The notes beneath the pieces were generated by a model. The model saw only the letters and a list, made by a program, of their open reading frames with translations, was not told where the DNA came from and ran no database searches. Shown in pieces: positions 12,640 through 23,935 of a stretch of DNA of 64,000 nucleotides (its first letter is position 1; each line of letters starts with the position of its first letter). Source of the DNA: Cryptomeria japonica (Eukaryota; Streptophyta; Pinopsida; Cupressales; Cupressaceae); contig NC_081409.1 of assembly GCF_030272615.1 (NCBI RefSeq), positions 651,900,468-651,964,467 of the forward strand. Reading direction: 5' to 3'. The translations under genes were made by a program, and so were the position numbers.

Positions 12640-14900
12640 GTAGTTTCTTTATTCTTAGAAGTGATATCCTTATCCCATATTAATTTGCATCTAAACTCCA
12701 TTTTCCCAAAATTCAAATCTAAAAAAGATTTGGCTAAAGAAATAGAAAAGCTACCTATTGGGTTTGGGCCCCAAATAATTTCATCATTTTTGTGAATATC
12801 AAAGAAAAATAAATCTCCAAGAGCATCAATAAATTTCTATCAACTTTCTTCTCATGAAAAGAAATGTAGCACAAAGAGCTTCCATTTTAGTTGTCTTTCG
12901 CTTGAGTCAACATAATAAAAAAATTTAAATATAAAGTGTCAAGAGAGAGGTTCCATGATTATCTAAACAAATGACAAGAGCTAAGAGTAGCACTTGTGAT
13001 CCAAGTAACCTCCCAAAAATTGATCCTTAGCCAATTTTATCCACATGCCATCTAATACGTTATCTCAAATATTTCCTTGCATTTCATGATATTATTCCAA
13101 ATCACTAATCCTTTTGGTAGGGAGGAGAATAAGATGTCCTCACCCCTAACAAGTTTAGCATTGGTAATTCTTGTCTAATCATTATTTTTGGAGATTGGAT
13201 TCCATCCTATGTTGGCAAGAAGATCTTTATTGAAAGGTTGAAATTTTTGAAGCCTAATACCCCCAAGATATTTGGGTTTACAAATAGTGTCTCATTTAAC
13301 AAGAGTTGGTGTTTCTCTTCCTCCATCCTTATCAAAAACAATTCCTTCTAGATCTATTTAGCTTTATCATCTATAAATACCAAAATTTTGAAGAGGAATA
13401 AATAGAAAATAAGAATATTTTGGATGGAATCCTTTAACAATTGGAGCTTTCCAAATTGGATTAGGAGCTTACCTTTCCACATTGAATATTTTTTGTGGAT
13501 TCTTTTTATAATTCTAAGACAATAGTTATGAGTTAGTTTCATTTTAACCAAAGGTGATCCAAAATGGATTTTAGGGAGAGACTCTTTTTGACATTCCAGA
13601 ATGTTAACAATTTTATCTTTAATACTTTGTTCATTATTAAAGAAATATAAAAAGACTTATGTTATAATTAATATGTTTCCTGATATTTGGGTAGACCTGT
13701 TGAGCTTCATGGATAGAAGATAATCCAAAGAGGATAGTGTTTTAAATAAAATATTTGTGTGATGAAGGGGGAAGTGAGTAAGTTCGCATCATCCCTTTAA
13801 GCTTATTCTAGGAGATTAGTCTAACAATGTTCCTTCCAAGGACCTCAACAACAAGGATGAATAGATAGGGGGAAAGGAGATCACCTTGATAGAGGTCTAT
13901 TTCATTATGAAAGAAACCTGTAGCAATTTTATTGATCAAAATAGAGAAAATTGGAGTCGAAACACATTAATTGATTAGTTAGATATCTTTTTTGTGAAAA
14001 CCAAAAATTTGGAGAGTAATGAAATGGAAACTACACCATTTTTTTTGTTGTTCTCCATTTTATGGAGAATCTCTTTACTCATTAAGAGAACATCAATTTT
14101 TTTCTTCCTAAGAAAAAGCCTTTTTTATTGATAAAAATAATGTAGGAGTGAAGAGTTTTAAGGTGATTGACTATAAAATTAATGAGGACTTAATAAAAGT
14201 TATTGCATATGCTAATCATCCTGAAGACAAGAAATTTGTGCACCTCCTCTTTCTTATGAATCAAATAAATGAATGTGTTGTTGATCTATTTTAGGATTTT
14301 CCTAGAATAGAAGAAGTCCTTTGTTCTAGCTAGAATATCTCCTTTAACAATATCCTAGTATTCATGAAAGAAATCCAAGGGGAATACATTAGGACCAAGC
14401 TCTTTATAGGCTCCAAAGGAGAAGACAAGTTATCCAACCTCCTCATTTGAGACATCTTTTGTTAGGTTGTAGCTATAGAGTCTCTTACGATATTGGAGAT
14501 CACATAAAAAAATTAATCTTCTTGACTTACATCTACATCCAAATCCTTGTAGTTTTCTTGGAGGAAGGATAAATAACTTGAACAATTTGTTCATCCTCCC
14601 ATATATTCCTAATTATATATGTGATTTTTTTTATAGTATTCCTCTTTTGGTTCTTTAAAGTGGATTGATGAAGAAATAGGTACTCCTATCTACCTCCTAT
14701 AAGCATTGGATTCTAGATTTCTATCTATTTTGAGTTATGTTGTTTTATTTGTTAGTCCTTCATTTCACACATAGACTCATAGTTACATCAAATCATTTTT
14801 TCATGTCCCAAAGGACCTATCTTGTTTCATAATTTTATCCCTCTATTATCCCAATTAACTATTGTGGGTCGAAAATAGATATCAAGAATTTTCAATTTAA
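12640..14900 (-). mobile_element. LINE reverse transcriptase relic, antisense
   Basis: On the minus strand the order from about 14880 down to 12700 follows a plant LINE ORF2. It starts with the pre-RT linker (a diverged FFH-x-STLKN-x-KRNTI match near 14650-14700). The RT N-terminal part follows (a GPNVFPLDFFHEYWDI-like block near 14350-14420), then the RT core QGDLLSPYLFILVVEVLGR (about 13826-13904). Last is the post-RT block with GGRE-x-PTLVKWDTICKPKYLGGI (near 13230-13330). Frameshifts and stops are frequent and no endonuclease or ORF1 was seen, so it is an inactive fragment. It abuts the duplicon that starts near 14950. Confidence 0.75.
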
Positions 14901-14949
14901 TTTTGAAAAAATGCTTATTCTATTACATTCCAATAGGTCTTTAAGAACA

Positions 14950-16648
14950 CATTTAAGTATGAAATATTTTAGATTTAATGCTTGATTTAAAATTGTGTTT
15001 AGGGTTCAATGTTGTGCACACGTTTAGATAAGTGTGCAAAATTGTATGTGAGTGACAATAAATAAAATTAATTCTCTAATCTTGAGGCAACTCTATGTGA
15101 GATTCTAATTTCATAATGTATTAATAAATCATTTAGAAACACCTTGCATGGTCAACACTTTCATTTAGCTTAGAGACAAGTTGAATCATTTAATTATTTA
15201 AAAACATGCATTTATTTCAATTGCATTATTCATCCCAATTGAACTGGTAGATTAGATTATTTGTTCATGATGATTTAATAAATTTTCTTAAGATATATTA
15301 TATTCCTTATAAGGTAAAATAAAAATATAAACTGATTTTTTTATCATAATTTAAAAAATAAAAAATACACTATTCAATATCAAATTTAATAATATTATAT
15401 AATCTACAAATTATATATAAATAAGATAAACTTTCTTTTAATTAATTTAAATTCATTCATTAAAAAATATATTTTAAAATACTAAATTTATTTATTAAAT
15501 AAAATTACGCTATTTATTTGAATAAATTTATTCCTCTAATTAAGTGGCCTTTAATCTATCTATGAAGTTAAGTATATGCCCCCTAAAAAACTAAATCCTT
15601 CTTACCAATAAAAGATAGTCACCACAACAATCCAAAATTAATTAATCAATTATTATCCAAAAATTTAAATAGACTGCGGTTTGGTTTACATATTCCACCA
15701 GTCACATACTATTACGATTAATGCCATCTATGAAAATGTCTTCAATAATAATAAAATATTGAATGGATAACTCCATTAGTCACTGTCGCTTAAAAAAACT
15801 AATACAAAATATGATTTTTAGTTCATGTGGGTTGTGAAACAAACAAGGTAATCTTAACATACACAAGAAAATAGCTGGCAATGACTAGAAAGAGACTAGC
15901 TGTTAACGCGCCTCCTCTTAATAAGAATTATTAAAGAATACCGTCCATTTCTGTTTCATTCTAATTATTCCAAAATAATATTTAAACTTTATTAATTATA
16001 TAAATAAATAAATAATTTAATCATTATATACAATTAAATGTGTATTTGTAGGATAAATTATATATTTTATGAAAATATCTTAAACCTTTAAAACGATTTT
16101 TAATGTATGGGTTTGATCAAGTTCATGCTGGCTAATTAGAATCTTCAATGTTTGACTCTAATATCTTCTAGTGAATCAGAACTAGTGATAATGCCAAAAT
16201 AATTTAGAAACATCATTAAATTGTAAGGATATTGTTCTTGGTTGATTCCTTTGACAAAACTATTATAATAATGGATATATATTAAAGAAAACCCTTTCAA
16301 ATATTCTTAGATGATTTTAATGCAAATTATCCTTCTTTTTAGTGTTCCAAGTAAAAGTGTTTTTAAAGTGATTTGAAAATATACTCTTGATTTCTCCATT
16401 ATATGAATTAAATAAAACTGTACTCTTGATTTTTCCATTATATTAATTAAATTGAAATTAAATGCCTTTAACTAGAATGAGATCAACAAATTTCTCAAGC
16501 ATGTACCAGATTAGTTCATTATACATTTGAAAATGACGTCTCAATCAAATTTTAAATTTAACATTCGAAATTCAAGGATCAATCTTTAATGGCATAGGGT
16601 TGAAGTCATGTACATGGGATTCAATAATGACTTGGAAGTGTAAATCAT

Positions 16649-16732
<84 letters not shown>

Positions 16733-19700
16733 TGTATTGGTAAGAATAATAAGTGATTATTAATTGTAAAATAAGAGAAAGCATAAATAATTAGAAGATA
16801 TCACCATATGTCTCGAAATATGTATATATGAGTATGTTTACAGGATAAGGAAATGGACCTAACATTTAACGAGTGTGTCATTTGTTGATATGTAATTTGT
16901 TTGGGACATTTAATCAAAATAAACCCAAAACTAAAAGACTTGAAAAATTTAATCATATAAACATATTTTTTAAAGTATACGAACACTCAAAAATATTCAT
17001 AAAATATAAATACATAAGCATAGATCATTATATATAAGTAATATATGCATATAATTTTCTTCACATGCTAGTCCTATTTGACATGCGCACTTTATAAGAA
17101 CTTAAGAAATAAAGAAAATACATGCAATTAATAGCTTATAGTGTGCAAGTAAAATATTCACACTTACATGTTATTTTAACTCTTACTAAAAATTAGAAAG
17201 AAAAGTGGAGTGTAGAGTAAGAAATTTTTATTTATTTAAAAATTGGTCCATTAAAAATCCAATATGTATGATACTTTCAACATCACAATGTCATTTGGTC
17301 AACATCTATCTAGAAATAGTTAATATTCTAAATGATATGCCCTTCTAATTGTTTACAATATAAACATTTATATGTTAATTATAAAATATTTCCCCTTGAA
17401 TTGGATGCAAGTAATTGGAGGGGAATGAAAAGTAGTACATGAAAATGAAACATAATCATATTGTAAGCAAGTGAATAAAAAAATCATGTTACACAATAAG
17501 AATCATAAATGAATGATGTAGCAAAGTCTATGTAAGACATATAAAACTTTTCATTAGATTGAAAACCAAATGGATTAGAGAAATATTTTTAGTAACATAA
17601 ATATGCCCCCAATGTAAGAAACTAAGAAGGGTGAAGTGACCCTAAAAGTATATTTAATTCAGATTTTACACTCAATTTTTTGAAAAATACTATCTAGTCT
17701 TATGTATCCTAAATTCTCCCATTTTCAACACATAATCAACTTGAGGTACAAGAAATAAGATTATTTTACATTTTTATGTTGGTGATAGAGAAAATCCGAA
17801 TAGACCTAGCAGGAATCTTATACTCCCTTTTTGCATTATTTTGAACCTAGATGAGTAGATGGCAATCACATGCCATTCCCTTAGTGTTGTAGTTTTTTTG
17901 TTGAAACAAAATGAAATAATTAAGTTTTTAGATGACTATGATACAAATTAAAGCTATAGTGCTCCATGTCATTTACCTTGGGCAGTGGGTTGATTACACT
18001 ATTCCAATAGATAAATTGATAAGTAATCAAAGGTATTACTAACATCATGTTAAGTGACTTTATGTGATATGGAGTTCTTTTTAGGTCCATGCATACTTAT
18101 ACCAATGATGAATTGGGTTGGTATAAAGAAAATCAAGACAAAACCATTTATTTTCTATTTTCTCTACTAGCCATTAAATCTTTTTTTTTTTTTAATCTAA
18201 TGACATATAGGAGTCAAAGGGAGTTACAAGGTATTGAGATTTTTAAATTAGCAACACATTTTATTAGCCTTGATCAATAGCCTATGATATTTTAGAGTAG
18301 AAAATGTAATTACAATAAACAAGGGGTAGTGATGACCAGTAGTAAACATTGGTTTTGTGACTTAAAGACATGGAAAACTTTGTAGGAGAAAATTTCAATT
18401 GTTTGGAGTTATATTGGATTTCATGCATAGATCTAGATAATGATGGAGAATAATTATAGATGGAAAAGGCTATGTCCTATGTAGGATTTAAATGTAGAAT
18501 TGTATCCTTCAAATGTTTATTAACATTCTTGCATTCAATTTTTTTGTTAGGTGTTGATAGATATTAGGTAAATTGTTATAGGTAGTTGGTATGTATATTT
18601 GAAGAGGTTTTCTACTATACATGAATAAATATTATATTATAGAATATTTTTGGACATAGACAAAAAGATAAAATTTGGAGTTTAGTCTCTAATCGAATTA
18701 TTTGAATAATTAGTATAGGAATCAATGTTGATCAATAGAATTATGATAGGTGTCTTGGTCATGTTGAGAAATATTCCATTGTAAGAATTGAAATAGGTTT
18801 GTGACATTTTCTTGTCACACTCTTTTCTCTCTTTCTATGTGTGTATGTTCTCTCATATTTCTTCTATATTTTGTCTTAATGTAGACTAATAAATTCCTAA
18901 GAAGAAACATTAGTTAAGGAAAGACAAGACAAATTCACAAAAAGTTGAGATAATATAAAAACTCTCAAAAATTTTCATAGTGTATATATTAGTTTATTTG
19001 TAACTAAACAAGGGTTTCCCCTAGAATATGAATATGAAATTGATATTGGTTATTAAATTTGACAATGTAATTAAGGAATGTAAACCATAAGATAGACATA
19101 GTTGTCTCTAGTTGTCAAGTTGATGTGAATATTGCAAGTCCTACAAAATGACTTATCTTTGTTCCAAGACAGGCTTGAGATATGCTAGATAAGTATTTTC
19201 AAATTAAAAAAATAAAATAAATGTTTCAATATCACTAGGTCAATTTCAAGCATTGAAAATGGCCCGGATCAAGAGTTCTCTACAATTAATTTGTACCATA
19301 TAAAATCACCTTTTAATGCATGAAATTGATATTCGAGTTCCATGATTTGAAAACTAGTTTACATTGCTTCTTGATATTTGAAATTGTGACAATTAGTCCA
19401 TGGTGTTGATAAACACATCTGCAAAAGTTGCTAAATAATGCTTATCCTTTGCTTAATCAAACCACTTTGTTAGGTAATTAAAAAACTATAAAACATTAAA
19501 TTAAGGATAACAATATACTTATCTATTATTATGTATGTAAATATTGTTGTGATAGAGAATATTAGAATAGTTTATTTGAATGGTGTAAAAGATAGTAAAC
19601 AAGATTCCAATCTTAAATAATCTTAACCAATTCACATTTGATTTTTATACATTGATGTTCTAAAATAAATTCTCAAATATTTTAAACTTAAAATGATTAA

Positions 19701-19860
19701 TGGTAACTAATGAAAAAATAAAATTATACACACACATATATATATATGATTTGCAGAATTTTTCTTATACAATAGGTATCATACAAAGAACAAACCAAAT
19801 CCAGCAGAGACCTAACTGAATAAGACTAGTGCCAGCTACGCAAATGTCACCATTACATAG
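14950..19860. repeat. Duplicon copy A, upstream of EG45 copy 2
   Basis: Non-coding DNA paralogous to 52090-55545 over 14950 to about 18345, and to 1-1760 over 16060-16800 and 18950-19860. Shared landmarks with 52090-55545 include ggttcaatg/ggagttcaatg (15003/52131), the aactccattagtc block (15770/52765), gaataccgtccatttctgt (15936/52893), and the string attacaataaacaagg (18310/55517). No gene seen. Confidence 0.75.
16652..16729. repeat. (AT)n microsatellite
   Basis: An uninterrupted dinucleotide run of 78 bases (39 AT units). It sits inside duplicon A; copies B and C have no equivalent long run, so it expanded after duplication. Confidence 0.97.
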
Positions 19861-19890
19861 GTTCATCCTCAAATAAAAGGAAATTGTTAT

Positions 19891-20242
19891 CACTGTTAAA
19901 TTACAGATCTAGCTTGGAAAAAGAAGAAAAACTTACAAGAGAAAAGTTGAAGAAAAACTGAAAATGAAATTGTATTAATTCATTGTACTATTACATTATG
20001 CAAATGCATGCTTTTATACAATAGTAACCACCTATGATCACATAATTTATGATGGAAACGAAGGCATAACAACCATATCAAAATTGGCGGTGAAAGGGAC
20101 GGAGATAACAAGTGGTAGTTTGTCGTTCACCTTGGTTAGACTTAACATGCGCACAGATGCATATGTATGAATTCCTGTTACGGTGGAACGAACAGTTTTC
20201 CGCAAATCACGGACAGGAGTCTGGTGCATGCGCTAACAACCA
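19891..20242. other. Insertion in the upstream region of EG45 copy 2
   Basis: Copies 1 and 2 share their upstream DNA except here. The match stops after aattgttat (19890; equivalent about 1811 upstream of copy 1) and resumes at aggatggaatct (about 20244; equivalent aggatgggatct at about 1814). The roughly 350 extra bases have higher GC in the second half and a minus-strand open frame of 60 codons (20229-20047) that I do not recognise. It may be a small transposon or a captured fragment; no terminal repeats were identified. Confidence 0.6.
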
Positions 20243-20450
20243 CAGGATGGAATCTTATCGATATTTCGTTCGCATAGAACAATATTGTGTTATTTATTCG
20301 CGGACTGTATTCATGTGTCGTTCTGTTGATTTAGACTCTATAAATTCTTCAATGAAGACACGCAATGATACACAACATTCGCATCAAGATGGGCTCCATT
20401 GACTAGACGCAGACAGAGACACGCTTAACCTCTTCCCTCCTCTTCTATTC

Positions 20451-20458
20451 TATATATA
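20451..20458 (+). promoter_or_regulatory. TATA box of EG45 copy 2
   Basis: The sequence tatatata is 97 bases before the ATG at 20548, in the same context as the copy 1 box (preceding ttctattc, following ctcccctacaacgcttaacattcacaaatt-type 5' UTR). Confidence 0.7.
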
Positions 20459-20547
20459 CTCCCCTACAACGCTTAACATTCACAAATTGCAGCGCTTTTG
20501 TTATTGTTGAGGAGCAAGAGAATCAAGGAGGAGAGTTTTAAGACAGA

Positions 20548-21199
20548 ATGGCAGGTGGAGCTATGTTTAGCATTTGGCGGGCTGTGTTCGTAATGGGTTT
20601 TATGTGGGGCTGGTATTGCTGTATGGCTTAGGAGGGAACTGCCACATTTTACACTCCTCCATATGTCCGTAAGTATATTTTAAACTGCTTTCAAATTTAA
20701 TGATTTTGAGTATTGCCGTTTGCTGTACTAGTGATTGATTGAACATTTTGATCAAAGGTAGTAACTGGAATTCTTGTTTATGATGAGTTTAATAGAGGTT
20801 GGTTTGTTTGGCAGCATCGTCGTGCTATGGATACGACCCCTCGCAATTTCCAGCGGGAGATTTGTTTGCGGCGGCAAGTGATGCATTCTGGGACAACGGA
20901 GCCGCCTGTGGAAGTAGTTACAGAGTGAGTTGCACTGGCGGGACAAATGAGGGCGTTGCCGTGCCGTGTAAGAGCGGATCGATTGTGGTGAAGATTGTTG
21001 ATTATTGCCCTGCTGGATGCCGTGGCACCATCGATTTATCTCAAGCTGCCTTCGCTGATATCGCCGATCCTGATGAAGGCAAAATTAAAATCAACTATGA
21101 ACAGTACGTTGCTAACTCACTTTTCTTCGCATCTTCTCCGTAATATAATATATTTGATATAGCCATTGAATCATTCTTCCTTTGTTTCGCAGGGTTTGA
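20548..21199 (+). pseudogene. EG45-like / PNP-type gene copy 2 with a nonsense codon
   Basis: Exons 20548-20668, 20815-21103 and 21193-21199 have exactly the lengths of copy 1 (121, 289 and 7 bases) and intact GT-AG splice sites. The domain is well preserved: TFYTPPYV, SCYGYD, DAFWDNGAACG, VKIVDYCPAGCRGTIDLS, and a Y-E-Q-V end, with all six cysteines. The frame is broken by TAG at 20629-20631 (codon 28), at the signal-peptide/mature boundary, where copy 1 has GCG and copy 3 GAC. No in-frame ATG follows in the mature part, so the stop should abolish the secreted product. Everything else looks functional, which suggests the stop is recent, or that a base error or read-through is involved. Confidence 0.85.
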
Positions 21200-21228
21200 G
21201 CATGCCGAGCAACAGTATTATTACGAGT

Positions 21229-21236
21229 AAATAAAA
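21229..21236 (+). terminator. Poly(A) signal region of copy 2
   Basis: The string taaataaa lies 30 bases after the stop, in the same position as the first signal of copy 1. Confidence 0.55.
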
Positions 21237-23029
21237 GCAGCAGCATATATATATTAGCGGATGTTGCCATAAGCCGTAACTACCTTTACTGTTGGCGTGT
21301 GATTTAAGAAGAATAATGCTATGAATATGCGTCTTAATGTATAAAACAAAGAATTATTGAATAATGCAGTCTATCTCAGTGCTATCCGTTGTACTTGTTT
21401 TTATTATGATCAATTTTGTAGTCCGGTTGGTTGGATCCCAAAATTTTAATAAAAATGATTTTAGGTTTAATATTTTATAGTGAGAAATAAGAAAAAATAT
21501 TTTACATATTTTGATATTTTTTATTTTTTAAAAGGGTAAATGTTTTTAATGACGATAACTTAAATGAAAAGAACACCACCACAATTATTATTACATTATG
21601 CCAATAACAGCATAGTTAAAATATATTAATAATATTGATAGTTTATAATATTTTTAAAATTATAATTTTACTAAAACTCGTACTTACAAGATATGTAAAA
21701 GTAATTTAATGAGGTTGTATTTATAATATTGTGAAGAATTAAAAAATATATTCTAAGAGAATTCTATCATAAGATTGATTATTTTTATTTCATATTTTAA
21801 ACTTTGAATTAAACTTTTAGCAAAATTAATAAAAGAATATATTTAAGATTTAGGAAGAATATAATAATAAATGACAAGTTTATCATTTATAATATTATGA
21901 ATATTCTTCTTTTTATACTTATTTTTATTATAATTATCTTAACATTTCAAAAACATGAAATTGTTCATTTCCAATTTAAATGTGTCATAATTGAATATGG
22001 TATTGCAAAAATTCATTTGATTTATAGTTGTATCTAATATATTAAAGGTTTAAAAATACAAAAATGGTCATTTATAGATTCAAAAGTGTGATGATTGAAT
22101 AGAACATTGTAAATGTATACAGATATTTTTTATTATTTGTTAATAATTTGTTTTATAATTTCATTATCTACAATTTGAAATTTAGAGATAATAGATTATA
22201 AAGTGTACATATTAATTAATGTTGAGAGACATTCAAAAATAGTGACAACCATTTACATATCAAAATATTAATATTTAATTATAAACATAATATTCCAAAA
22301 TAAATGTCACATAAAAATAAATACACTCCCTAAAAAAATAAATTCAAATAGATATATAAAAAATAAAATTAAACTATAAATAATAAATATATTTTGTAAA
22401 ATTAATCCATCATTTAATAATTAAAATTTATCAACAAATATTAATCTTTTTAAACAATATTTGATACATTTTTTTTATTTTATTAGTACTTCCTGTTAAC
22501 TAGTTATTAAAAAAAAAAATTTGAACCAATCACAAACAAATTTTAACTTTTTTTCAATCTTTTTATTTACCAAAGTCTATAAAATAATTAGCCTTAATGT
22601 AAAATTTAATTTGTAATTATGTAAATTAATTATAATTCATATTAATAAAATAATATTAATTTTTATAATATAGTATAAACATTACAATGAAAATATACAC
22701 TTTTCTTAAAGGTAATACTTAATTCAATTCAAAAAATTATATTAAATACTTATAAGCAATTTTCCCTTTGGGACTTTTGAAAAGCATACTAAAGTTTTTG
22801 CATGTATGTTTTTTATTTATGATAATTTGACAAATAAAAATTAACTCTAATTCTAATTTTAATTTAATTGATTTGGAAATTATTTTACAACAAAAAATGA
22901 TTATTAAATTTATAAAATTATTCTATTACAACATTACCATCTTTTATGAATTGAATTATAATCCTCTAATGTACATATTAAATAATATTTACCAATATCA
23001 AATAATATTTAGTATCTTTTAATTGTATT

Positions 23030-23430
23030 TAGGGTTAAGATTAAGCTTAGGTTAAGATTAGGGTTAACAATTGGTTAAAATTAAGGTTTCCATTCTAAGA
23101 TAGAGCTTAGAATAGGGTTAGGGCTACAGTTAGGGTTAATATTTTTTAGTTTGAAATTATTGTACAAATTTCTAAACGTTATTTTATGAAAAACAAATAA
23201 TAAACAATCTACAACTATTTTAAAGTTTGAAATTATATAATATTTAATATATTTATCTTTACAATATGTGAATTATCTTACTACTTTATTTTCTATGAAT
23301 CATAATTTAGATTATTATCTTATATCTTTAGAGTTCAATTAATATGGAAGTTGGTTCTTCTAAGATTTAATTTATAGTTAGAGATAGTGTTAGGGTTACA
23401 TTTCAATTAGTATTAGGGTTAGGATTAGTA
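23030..23430. repeat. Telomere-like degenerate repeats, G-rich on the + strand
   Basis: Clusters at 23030-23135 and 23385-23430 contain many agggtta / tagggtt units (for example agggttagggct and cagttagggttaat), interrupted by AT-rich text. Confidence 0.6.
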
Positions 23431-23479
23431 TTATGGCATTGACGTGTTTTATACTCGTGTTAAGATGTAATTGATGTTA

Positions 23480-23935
23480 TGGTTCTCTCTGCAATCCTAA
23501 TTATGATCATAATCTTGATCCTAACCATTATCCTATCTCCAACCCTCAAACTCAATTCTAACTTTAAGCCCAATGCTAACCTCCAGTCAATTTCTAACCA
23601 TAACCTTGAACTTAATCTTAAAAAATCCCTAACTTTAACCCTAATTTAAATTTTAACTCTAACCATAACCCTATACCTAACCTTAACACTAACCCTAACT
23701 CTAACAAAAAAGAAATATCAATGATGAAGAATCTTAGGAGACTTATGCATAGGATCTCAATTTCTAACCTTAACCTTGAACTTAATCCTAACCAATTCCT
23801 AACTTTAACCCTAATTTTAACTTTAACTTTAACTCTAACCCTAACCCTATACCTAACCTTAACACTAACCCTAACTCTAACAAAGAAGATATATCAATAA
23901 TGAAGGATCTTAGGAGACATATGAGTATGATCTCA
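23480..23935. repeat. Telomere-like degenerate repeats, C-rich on the + strand, in two tandem 170-base units
   Basis: Two direct units (about 23588-23758 and 23759-23935) each begin near aatttctaacc(at/tt)aaccttgaac. Each continues through taaccctatacctaacc, aacactaaccctaactctaac and an aaagaaatatcaatgatgaag-like string to ggatcttaggagac or its variant. Six-base CCCTAA-type units dominate. Orientation is opposite to 23030-23430. Confidence 0.75.

Larger units (their letters stand above)
6620..12640. other. Long AT-rich region without a recognisable gene
   Basis: Two short minisatellites (6950-7090 and 7255-7440, listed separately) open the stretch. The part from about 8800 to 11800 has a slightly richer composition, C-rich strings near 9690 and 11690-11790, and looks like decayed LTR-retroelement sequence. 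I found no gag, protease, reverse transcriptase or integrase motif in it and no clear LTR pair. Confidence 0.5.

Noticed and set aside
16572-16784. Minus-strand 70-codon open frame.
   Set aside because: Mostly Tyr-Ile repeats from the (AT)39 microsatellite.
20047-20402. Open frames on both strands just before EG45 copy 2.
   Set aside because: They lie in the insertion and promoter region; no recognised domain and no transcript signals. Recorded only as an insertion.
20799-21143. Reading exon 2 of copy 2 as a separate gene with a start inside intron 1.
   Set aside because: The frame opens without an ATG; the intron sequence is conserved as an intron in all three copies.
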